From the NCBI GenBank assembly GCA_046728155.1, contig JBKPDY010000054.1:1-26715 (forward strand): a DNA stretch of 26,715 nt, given 5' to 3'. The DNA comes from CAWDLX01 sp046728155. Lineage in GTDB: Bacteria; Actinomycetota; Actinomycetes; Mycobacteriales; Micromonosporaceae. Below are positions 21,316 to 26,715 of the stretch, piece after piece (positions within the stretch are counted from its first letter, which is position 1; every line of letters begins with the position of its first letter). The notes beneath the pieces are model-generated. The model was not told the origin of the DNA and ran no database searches. It saw nothing but the letters and a program-made list of their open reading frames with translations. The translations under genes were made by a program, and so were the position numbers.

Positions 21316-22544
21316 CCCTGCGGTGGCGGCTGACCCTGCTCTACGAGCTGATCTTCCTTGTCTGTTCCGGACTCATGCTGGCGACGGCCTATCTACTCGT
21401 CAGCGACGTACTGGCCGGCCAGTCGCCGGTGCCGCCGAAGATCATCGCCGTGGGCTCGGTGCCGCCAACCGGGCGGCTCCCTCTCGTTGACGGCCGGACG
21501 GTCGATGTCGAGCAGTACCGGCTCGAGCTGGCCCGAAGCCTCGCCGAGAGCCGGACCGCGAACGAGGCCTACCACGCGGACATCCTCCGCGCGTTGCTGA
21601 CGCGAGGCTCGCTCGCCATCGGGGCGGCCGCGCCTGCGGCCCTGTTGCTAGGGTGGTTCGCCGCCGGGCAGGGACTACGACCACTTCGGCGGGTGACCAT
21701 GGCCGCCCGCCGCATCGCCGGTTCGTCGGTCGCCGAGGGCCTACGCGCTCGGGTCGTCCCTCGTGGTCCGCACGACGAGGTCTACGAGCTGTCGGAGGCC
21801 TTCGATGCCATGCTCACCCGGTTGGATGACGCGTTCGGCGCGCAACGGCAGTTCATCGCGAACGCCGCCCATGAGATGCGGGCGCCCTTGGCCCTGGAAC
21901 GCACCCTGCTCGAGGTCGCCCTTCTACAGCCCGATGCCGATATCCGGACGTTGCGCGAGCATCTGCTGGCGGCCAACCGCAGGCAGTCCGACACGCTCGA
22001 GGGGCTTCTGGTTCTAGCCTCGGCCGAACAAGACGAGCAGCGACCGCGGCTGGTCGCGCTCGACGCTGTTGTGGCCGCCGAACTGGCAACGGTGGAGGCC
22101 GGGGACACCCCGATCCGGGAGTCGATCGGTCCGGCGTGGGTCCTGGGCGATGCCGCACTATTGGCCCTGCTCGTACGCAACCTCATCGACAACGCGCTTC
22201 GTTACAACGTACCGGACGGATGGGTGGAGGTGACCCTCGGCTCCGATGGTCCGGATGGCGCTGACGCCCGGCGGGTCGTCCTGACCGTCGAGAACAGCGG
22301 GCCGCGTCTTGTGCCCGATCAGGTTCCACGGCTGTTCGAACCGTTCTCCCGCGGACCGGCCGCCCGCACGTCCTCGCCGGCCGGCGTGGGGCTGGGCCTC
22401 TCGATCGTTCGCGCGATCGTCCGGGCGCACAGCGGACGGATACTCGCCACGGCTCGTCCAGACGGAGGGCTACTGGTTCGGGTCCAGCTCGGGTCGTCGG
22501 AGCCCGGCCCGTTTGGGAGAAGCACGCGGGTCCCCGTACACTAA
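21312..22544 (+). CDS. Membrane sensor histidine kinase with an atypical H-box
   Basis: This 410-residue kinase has two membrane helices (about 8-30 and 98-118) flanking a short extracytoplasmic loop of roughly 65 residues, then a HAMP linker (120-175), a HisKA domain and a HATPase. The H-box reads FIANAAHEMRAPLAL with phospho-acceptor His187. Position H+4 is Ala191 instead of the usual Thr or Asn. The N-box LVRNLIDNALRYN (Asn290, Asn294), G1 ENSGP and G2 GVGLGLSIV are present, so ATP binding and autophosphorylation look intact. It partners the response regulator upstream. The short sensor loop fits detection of envelope stress or the exporter complex rather than a large ligand; that is inference. 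Confidence 0.93.
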   Translation: MTLRWRLTLLYELIFLVCSGLMLATAYLLVSDVLAGQSPVPPKIIAVGSVPPTGRLPLVDGRTVDVEQYRLELARSLAESRTANEAYHADILRALLTRGSLAIGAAAPAALLLGWFAAGQGLRPLRRVTMAARRIAGSSVAEGLRARVVPRGPHDEVYELSEAFDAMLTRLDDAFGAQRQFIANAAHEMRAPLALERTLLEVALLQPDADIRTLREHLLAANRRQSDTLEGLLVLASAEQDEQRPRLVALDAVVAAELATVEAGDTPIRESIGPAWVLGDAALLALLVRNLIDNALRYNVPDGWVEVTLGSDGPDGADARRVVLTVENSGPRLVPDQVPRLFEPFSRGPAARTSSPAGVGLGLSIVRAIVRAHSGRILATARPDGGLLVRVQLGSSEPGPFGRSTRVPVH

Positions 22545-22552
22545 ACGCCCGT

Positions 22553-22567
22553 GGGGTGAGTCACCCC
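22553..22567. repeat. 15-bp palindrome after the kinase gene
   Basis: GGGGTGA, G, TCACCCC: two 7-base arms around a single base, nine bases past the kinase stop. The one-base centre makes an RNA hairpin strained, so it is more likely a protein-binding dyad, possibly for the tRNA-Trp/secE promoter, than a terminator. Confidence 0.35.
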
Positions 22568-22616
22568 TGGGTTGGCGCGCCCACGTCGACCAGCTTGGTG
22601 GGTTTCCGGTCCGCGT

Positions 22617-22689
22617 AGGGGTGTGGCGCAATTGGTAGCGCAGCGGTCTCCAAAACCGCAGGTTGCAGGTTCGAGTCCTGTCGCCCCTG
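22617..22689 (+). tRNA. tRNA-Trp (anticodon CCA)
   Basis: A 73-base cloverleaf. The acceptor AGGGGTG pairs with CGCCCCT (one G-T pair), discriminator G. The anticodon stem GCGGT/ACCGC has loop CTCCAAA with anticodon CCA, and the T-arm is GCAGG TTCGAGT CCTGT. CCA is not encoded. Its place 66 bases before secE is the standard actinobacterial order. Confidence 0.97.
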
Positions 22690-22755
22690 CCCAGGTGATA
22701 ATGGGAGAGACGGTGCCGAATCGACCGGCGCCGGTAATGGACGAAAGAGGGCGAA

Positions 22756-23232
22756 GTGGCCGATAGGCAGCGCGGCGGACGCTCGAACGAGGACGAGTTC
22801 GACAGCCCCGAACTCGACGGGTTCGACGACGACGACCTCGATGACGCTCTCGACGACGACAGCGATCTCGACGACGACAGCGATCTCGACGACGAGGTGG
22901 ACGAGGCGCCCGCCGTGACCAGTCGGTCGCGGACGGCCGCGAAGACGGCGAGGGCCGCCAGGGCAACGAAGGTGGCCCGCCCGAAGCGGGCGGCGAGAGA
23001 TGATGTCGGCCCGGGGATCCTCGGCCGCCTCATCCGCTTCGTGCGCGAGGTCGTCGCGGAGCTCCAGAAGGTCATCTGGCCTACCCGCAAGGAACTGCTG
23101 ACCTACACCACCGTCGTCGTCGTGTTCGTGACGATCATGATGACGATGGTGGCCCTGCTGGACTTGGGCTTCGCCAAGGCGATGTTCGCAGTCTTCGGCG
23201 GGAAGACCACCAGCGGGACCACCGGACAATAG
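22756..23232 (+). CDS. secE: Preprotein translocase subunit SecE with long acidic N-terminal extension
   Basis: SecE stabilises SecY in the protein-export channel. The conserved part is the C-terminal ~65 residues: an amphipathic helix (FVREVVAELQKVIWPTRKEL) and one membrane helix (TYTTVVVVFVTIMMTMVALL). Ahead of it lie about 90 extra residues: an Asp-rich block (20-48) with a tandem six-residue repeat LDDDSD, then a basic Ala/Arg/Lys block (56-84). Actinobacterial SecE proteins often have N-terminal extensions, but this acidic-then-basic design is striking. GTG 22756 has AGAGGGCGAA upstream. nusG follows after 17-53 bases, depending on its start. Confidence 0.95.
   Translation: MADRQRGGRSNEDEFDSPELDGFDDDDLDDALDDDSDLDDDSDLDDEVDEAPAVTSRSRTAAKTARAARATKVARPKRAARDDVGPGILGRLIRFVREVVAELQKVIWPTRKELLTYTTVVVVFVTIMMTMVALLDLGFAKAMFAVFGGKTTSGTTGQ
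22852..22887 (+). repeat. 18-bp perfect tandem repeat inside secE
   Basis: Two adjacent identical copies of an 18-base unit (GACGACGACAGCGATCTC), encoding DDDSDL twice. It is in frame and therefore able to expand or contract by replication slippage without breaking secE. Confidence 0.9.
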
Positions 23233-23285
23233 AAAGTACGCCCGGCCAGATGTCGACGGCCGGACTGGACCAGAAGAGAGTTGAC

Positions 23286-23999
23286 GTGCCCGAGTACGAG
23301 GAGACCGGCCAGGACACCGCCCCCGGCACCGAGGAGTCGGTCAGCGGCGTGGGCTCGACCACAGTCGCCACCCAGTCGGTTGAGGCGTTGGCGGAGGACT
23401 CCGAGGAGTTCGACCCGGTCGCTGAGCTGCGCCAGACATTGCGATACGCGCCAGGCGACTGGTACGTCGTCCACTCGTACGCCGGGTACGAGAACAAGGT
23501 CAAGGCCAACCTCGAGACCCGCATCACGAGCCTCGACATGGAGGAGTACATCTTCCAGGTGGAGGTGCCGACGCGGGAAGAGGTCGAGGTAAAGAACGGC
23601 AAGCGACAGCAGGTACAGAACAAGGTCTTCCCCGGCTACATCCTGGTCCGCATGGACCTGACTCCCGAGTCGTACTCCTGCGTTCGCAACACGCCCGGGG
23701 TGACGGGCTTCGTCGGGTCGACCGATCGCGCCGACCGGCCGGCACCGCTCTCCCTCGACGAGGTCCTGAAGTGGTTGGCACCGGCTATCCAGCCGGACAA
23801 GAAGGGTGCGAAGCCCGAGGTCCGGGTGCTCGACTTCGAGGTTGGCGATTCGGTGACCGTCATCGATGGCCCGTTCGCCTCGCTCCCGGCGACCATCAGC
23901 GAGATCAATCCCGACCAGCAGAAGCTCAAGGCGCTTGTCTCGATCTTCGGCCGGGAGACGCCGGTAGAGCTCAACTTCAATCAGGTCTCGAAGATCTGA
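23286..23999 (+). CDS. nusG: Transcription termination/antitermination protein NusG
   Basis: The 237-residue protein contains the NusG N-terminal domain (DWYVVHSYAGYENKVKANLE, VFPGYILVRMDL, NTPGVTGFVGS), which contacts RNA polymerase. The KOW domain follows (GDSVTVIDGPFASLPATISE, ending ETPVELNFNQVSKI), which contacts ribosomal protein S10 or Rho. About 50 acidic residues precede the first domain, as in many actinobacteria. GTG 23286 is preferred because AGAAGAGAG lies about six bases before it; ATG 23250 in the same frame lacks a ribosome-binding site. It sits in the standard secE-nusG-rplK order. Confidence 0.96.
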   Translation: MPEYEETGQDTAPGTEESVSGVGSTTVATQSVEALAEDSEEFDPVAELRQTLRYAPGDWYVVHSYAGYENKVKANLETRITSLDMEEYIFQVEVPTREEVEVKNGKRQQVQNKVFPGYILVRMDLTPESYSCVRNTPGVTGFVGSTDRADRPAPLSLDEVLKWLAPAIQPDKKGAKPEVRVLDFEVGDSVTVIDGPFASLPATISEINPDQQKLKALVSIFGRETPVELNFNQVSKI

Positions 24000-24109
24000 C
24001 CATCGATTTCCGGGCCTGTACGAGCATGCGCTAACCTGAAACGTCCGGCAGGTCGCGCGGGTCGGTGGCGCGTGCTCGGGCGAATCTCCATCCAGGACCA
24101 GGAAGAGCC

Positions 24110-24544
24110 ATGCCTCCGAAGAAGAAGAAGCTCGTCAAGACGTTCACGCTCCAGCTGCCAGCCGGCCAGGCCACCCCGGCCCCACCGGTCGGGCCCGCGC
24201 TGGGGCAGCACGGCGTGAACATCATGGAGTTCGTCAAGTCCTACAACGCGGCAACAGAAGGGCAGCGGGGGGACATCGTACCGGCCGAGATCAGTGTCTA
24301 CGAGGATCGTACGTTCACGTTCGTCCTCAAGACGCCGCCGGCGGCACGTCTGCTGATCAAGGCCGCCGGCGTGGAGAAGGGCTCCGGCACGCCGCATACC
24401 ACCAAGGTTGGTGCCATAAGCCGGGCTCAGCTGCGCGAGATCGCTGAGAAGAAGATGGCCGACCTCAACGCCAACGACGTCGAGGCGGCCGAGAAGATCA
24501 TCACCGGTACGGCGCGCTCGATGGGCATCACGGTCAAGGAGTGA
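24110..24544 (+). CDS. rplK: 50S ribosomal protein L11
   Basis: L11 (144 residues) binds the GTPase-associated centre of 23S rRNA. Hallmarks are FTLQLPAGQATPAPPVGPAL, GQHGVNIMEFVKSYN, then TPPAARLLIKAAGVEKGSGT and the C-terminal ITGTARSMGITVKE. The proline-rich hinge (PAPPVGPAL) and the thiopeptide-contacting region are normal. ATG 24110 has an AGGAAG ribosome-binding site; a longer in-frame extension to 24065 lacks one. In the 110 bases upstream, TAACCT near 24033 may be part of a separate promoter, but no clear -35 box is visible. Confidence 0.98.
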   Translation: MPPKKKKLVKTFTLQLPAGQATPAPPVGPALGQHGVNIMEFVKSYNAATEGQRGDIVPAEISVYEDRTFTFVLKTPPAARLLIKAAGVEKGSGTPHTTKVGAISRAQLREIAEKKMADLNANDVEAAEKIITGTARSMGITVKE

Positions 24545-24685
24545 GCGCGAGGAGCGAGCGTGAGCGAGCACCGCAGCTTGCTCACGGTCCATGGCAGAAC
24601 GAGTGAGCGCTTCGCGCGCTCACCGTGGGAGGGCTCAGAGCGATCCGTGTTGCTGGCCCGTGGATACCACAGAGAGTAGGAAACA
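24545..24685 (+). repeat. rplK-rplA spacer with GTGAGCG-type repeats and two hairpins
   Basis: The 141-base spacer and the rplK stop contain GTGAGCG at 24541, 24560 and 24603. The second copy forms an 11-bp stem (24559-24569 with 24576-24586, one G-T pair, loop ACCGCA). The third forms an 8-bp stem (24603-24610 with 24616-24623, loop TTCGC). Neither is followed by a T-run, so they look like attenuator or RNA-processing structures, or a small repeat family, rather than full terminators. Confidence 0.6.
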
Positions 24686-25405
24686 ATGCAGCGCAGCAAG
24701 GGCTACCGCAAGGCAGCCGAGCAGATCGATCGCACCCGGCTCTATCCGCCGGCCGAGGCGATCCGCCTCGCTCGCGATTCGAGCCCGGTGAAGTTCGACG
24801 CAACGGTCGAGGTCGCCATGCGACTGGGAGTCGACCCCCGGAAGGCCGACCAGATGGTCCGGGGCACGGTCAACCTCCCGCACGGCACCGGCAAGACCGC
24901 CCGGGTGGTTGTGTTCGCCGCCGGCGAGAAGGCGGTCGAGGCCGAGGCCGCCGGCGCGGACGTGGTCGGCAGCGACGACCTCGTCGCTCGGATCCAGGGC
25001 GGTTGGACCGACTTCGATGCGGCGATCGCGACCCCGGACCAGATGGCCAAGATCGGCCGGATCGCGCGGATCCTCGGCCCGCGGGGCCTGATGCCGAACC
25101 CGAAGACAGGTACCGTCACGATGGACGTGGCCAAGGCGGTGGCCGATATCAAAGGCGGCAAGATCACGTTCAAAGTGGACAAGCATTCCAACCTGCACAT
25201 GATCATCGGCAAGGCAAGCTTCGCTCCCGAACAGCTCGTCGACAACTACGCGGCGGTGCTCGACGAGGTACTCCGGAGTAAGCCGTCCGCCGCGAAAGGC
25301 AAGTACCTGAAGAAGGTCTTCGTCGCCACGACGATGGGTCCGGGCATCCAGATCGATCCCAACATCACGCGCAACCTGCACGAGACGAGTGCGGCCGAGT
25401 CCTGA
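24686..25405 (+). CDS. rplA: 50S ribosomal protein L1
   Basis: L1 (239 residues) binds the mobile L1 stalk of 23S rRNA and in bacteria represses its own rplK-rplA message. Family segments are YPPAEAIRLARDSSPVKFDA, VEVAMRLGVDPRKADQMVRG, the RNA-binding RILGPRGLMPNPKTGTV and FKVDKHSNLHMIIGKASF. ATG 24686 lies in GAGTAGGAAACAATG, with the AGTAGGA as ribosome-binding site. Length is normal. A separate promoter starts soon after its stop, so rplKA and rplJL are distinct units. Confidence 0.98.
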   Translation: MQRSKGYRKAAEQIDRTRLYPPAEAIRLARDSSPVKFDATVEVAMRLGVDPRKADQMVRGTVNLPHGTGKTARVVVFAAGEKAVEAEAAGADVVGSDDLVARIQGGWTDFDAAIATPDQMAKIGRIARILGPRGLMPNPKTGTVTMDVAKAVADIKGGKITFKVDKHSNLHMIIGKASFAPEQLVDNYAAVLDEVLRSKPSAAKGKYLKKVFVATTMGPGIQIDPNITRNLHETSAAES

Positions 25406-25422
25406 ACGCTGACGCGCGTGAT

Positions 25423-25451
25423 TTGGACAACGACCACGGCGTCCCTATGCT
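25423..25451 (+). promoter_or_regulatory. Promoter of the rplJ-rplL unit
   Basis: TTGGAC (25423-25428), a 17-base spacer and TATGCT (25446-25451) match the principal sigma consensus closely. Transcription would begin near 25458, leaving a leader of about 190 bases before rplJ. Confidence 0.75.
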
Positions 25452-25648
25452 TGACCGCGTAGCTCCACCCAAAGACCGCTGGTCACCGCTGCTTCGGTAG
25501 TCGGTCGAAAGCCCTGCTCCGGCAGGCGGCCCGCGCAGGATGGACGGTTGCTTCGCCGAGTTCGTTCGGCCACGCCCCGTGCGCCCCTGCGCCGGGGCGT
25601 TCTCTCGTTGCAGACGGTCGACCAGCCTGACGCAACGAGAGGAGGGAC
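25452..25648 (+). promoter_or_regulatory. L10 leader of rplJ-rplL (autoregulatory 5' UTR)
   Basis: The leader is long and structured. ACGCCCCG (25572-25579) pairs with CGGGGCGT (25593-25600) over a 13-base loop. CTCTCGTTG (25602-25610) pairs perfectly with CAACGAGAG (25633-25641). The right arm of this last stem overlaps the start of the GAGGAGGG ribosome-binding site, so folding would hinder rplJ translation. In other bacteria the L10-L7/L12 complex binds such leaders and represses synthesis. I infer the same here; the kink-turn itself I could not place with certainty. Confidence 0.7.
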
Positions 25649-26188
25649 ATGGCGGACAAGCCTGTTCGTACCGACAAAGCGGCGGCCGTCGCCGAGATGG
25701 CCGAGCAGTTCCGGTCGTCGACAGCCACCGTCCTCACCGAGTACCGCGGCCTCACGGTGTCGCAGCTCAAGTCGCTGCGCCGCGCGCTCGGTGATCAGGC
25801 AACGTATGCGGTCGCCAAGAACACGCTTGCCAGGCGCGCCGCGGCGGACGCGGGGATCAACGGTCTCGACGACCTGTTCACCGGTCCAACCGCACTCGCC
25901 TTCGTCACCGGCGATGTCGTCGAGGCCGCCAAGGGCCTGCGGGACTTCGCGAGGGCCAACCCGTTCCTGGTCATCAAGGGCGGCGTCTTCGAGGGCAGGC
26001 CGCTGACGGCGAAGGACGTCACCACGCTCGCCGACCTTGAGTCGCGCGAGGTGCTCCTGGCGAAGCTGGCTGGCGCGATGAAGGCGAATCTCAGCAAGGC
26101 TGCGGCGACCTTCCAGGCTCCGATCGCCCAAGCCGTGCGGCTGGTGGCGGCGCTGCAGGACAAACGTGAAAGGGAGAACGCGGCCTGA
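25649..26188 (+). CDS. rplJ: 50S ribosomal protein L10
   Basis: L10 (179 residues) anchors L7/L12 dimers to the ribosomal stalk. The N-terminal rRNA-binding part shows KAAAVAEMAEQFRSSTATVL, TEYRGLTVSQLKSLRRAL and YAVAKNTLARRAA, followed by LTGPTA-like FTGPTALAFVTGD. The C-terminal helix (AAATFQAPIAQAVRLVAALQ) holds the L12-docking region. The ATG has a strong GAGGAGGG ribosome-binding site that is partly engaged in a leader hairpin. rplL follows 35 bases later in the same unit. Confidence 0.98.
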   Translation: MADKPVRTDKAAAVAEMAEQFRSSTATVLTEYRGLTVSQLKSLRRALGDQATYAVAKNTLARRAAADAGINGLDDLFTGPTALAFVTGDVVEAAKGLRDFARANPFLVIKGGVFEGRPLTAKDVTTLADLESREVLLAKLAGAMKANLSKAAATFQAPIAQAVRLVAALQDKRERENAA

Positions 26189-26223
26189 GCCGCACTCGAC
26201 ATCCAGAAAGGACATCGCCAACC

Positions 26224-26613
26224 ATGGCAAAGCTCAGCCCGGACGCTCTTCTGGACGCGTTCAAAGAGATGACGCTGATCGAGCTCTCTGAGTTCGTCAA
26301 GCAGTTCGAGGAGACCTTCGACGTGAAGGCCGCCGCCCCGGTCGCTGTGGCGGCCGCCGGTCCCGCCGCCGGAGCGCCTGCCGCCGAGCCGGTCGAGGAG
26401 CAGGACGAGTTTGACGTCATTCTCGAGTCAGACGGAGGCAAGAAGATCCAGGTCATCAAGGTCGTGCGCGAGCTGACCGGCCTCGGTCTGAAGGAAGCGA
26501 AGGATCTCGTCGAGGCCGCGCCGAAGCCCGTTCTCGAGAAGGCCAACAAGGAGAACGCCGACAAGGCAAAGACGAAGCTCGAGGCCGAGGGCGCCAAGGT
26601 CACCCTCAAGTAA
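26224..26613 (+). CDS. rplL: 50S ribosomal protein L7/L12
   Basis: L7/L12 (129 residues) is the stalk protein that recruits translation GTPases. The N-terminal dimerisation domain (DALLDAFKEMTLIELSEFVK) is followed by an Ala/Pro-rich hinge (36-60) and the C-terminal globular domain (FDVILESDGGKKIQVIKVVR, ELTGLGLKEAKDLVEAAPK, LEAEGAKVTLK). GAAAGGA lies just upstream of ATG 26224. Normal length and sequence; it closes the unit before the expected rpoB. Confidence 0.98.
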   Translation: MAKLSPDALLDAFKEMTLIELSEFVKQFEETFDVKAAAPVAVAAAGPAAGAPAAEPVEEQDEFDVILESDGGKKIQVIKVVRELTGLGLKEAKDLVEAAPKPVLEKANKENADKAKTKLEAEGAKVTLK

Positions 26614-26649
26614 GCACGGCCGGGCCGCGACCGGCACCACGCGGGCGCG

Positions 26650-26673
26650 GCCGCGGTGCGGGCCACCCGCGGC
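26650..26673 (+). terminator. GC-rich hairpin after rplL
   Basis: GCCGCGG (26650-26656) and CCGCGGC (26667-26673) pair around a 10-base loop, within a very GC-rich stretch. Position suggests partial termination between rplL and a downstream rpoB, but there is no T-run and chance pairing is likely in such DNA. Confidence 0.3.
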
Positions 26674-26715
26674 TCCGGCCGCGGCGCCCCCCGGGCCGCG
26701 GCCTCGTGTACGCCG

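Noticed and set aside
1..26715. CRISPR array or toxin-antitoxin/defence system
   Set aside because: No regularly spaced repeats and no cas, nuclease, toxin or antitoxin motifs were seen on either strand.

Overview
The window is high-GC DNA from a Gram-positive actinobacterium. The evidence is the gene order tRNA-Thr, tRNA-Met, rpmG, two MaoC-like hydratase genes, tRNA-Trp, secE, nusG, rplK, rplA, rplJ, rplL, together with frequent GTG starts, G/C-rich third codon positions and tRNAs that lack an encoded CCA. A Micromonospora-like or related order is plausible, but I cannot fix the genus from the sequence alone.

Left part (1-8457): a molybdate locus set in decaying DNA. It opens with the 3' end of an IS630-type transposase. 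Next come a two-domain molbindin and a broken methyltransferase gene, both on the minus strand. Divergent to these run a shortened HTH-Mop regulator and a complete molybdate ABC importer, modABC, with modB and modC overlapping. A long poorly coding stretch, an NAD(P)-binding SDR-like gene, a phage-type M15-like peptidase gene and a small orphan ORF follow. Coding density is low and at least two genes are visibly damaged.

Middle part (8458-13327): small membrane proteins and cyclic-di-GMP signalling. There is an iron-permease-like two-helix protein, a multi-spanning membrane protein, a DUF1003 protein, and a 47-residue membrane peptide just ahead of a large integral-membrane GAF-GGDEF-EAL protein. 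In the last, the GGDEF motif is altered while the EAL residues are intact.

Right part (13399-26715): the conserved translation/transcription core, interrupted by about 7.9 kb of accessory genes between the second hydratase gene and tRNA-Trp. The insert holds two secreted or lipoprotein genes, an SH3-like secreted protein behind a LuxR-type regulator, and a divergent envelope-export unit. That unit is a lipoprotein, a membrane-fusion adaptor with a peptidoglycan-binding domain, an ABC ATPase and a MacB/FtsX permease, running away from an OmpR-type response regulator and its histidine kinase. The shared promoter gap carries 10-bp-spaced repeats that look like a response-regulator operator. The kinase lacks the Thr/Asn normally needed for phosphatase activity.

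The core then resumes with tRNA-Trp, secE (with an Asp-rich N-terminal repeat), nusG, rplK, rplA, a well-formed promoter and structured L10 leader, rplJ and rplL. rpoB would be expected next. I found no CRISPR array, rRNA or replication origin. I see no clearly unprecedented multi-gene system; the most distinctive items are the eroded molybdate-sensing branch, the unusual kinase H-box with its candidate operator, and the membrane-peptide/EAL pair.
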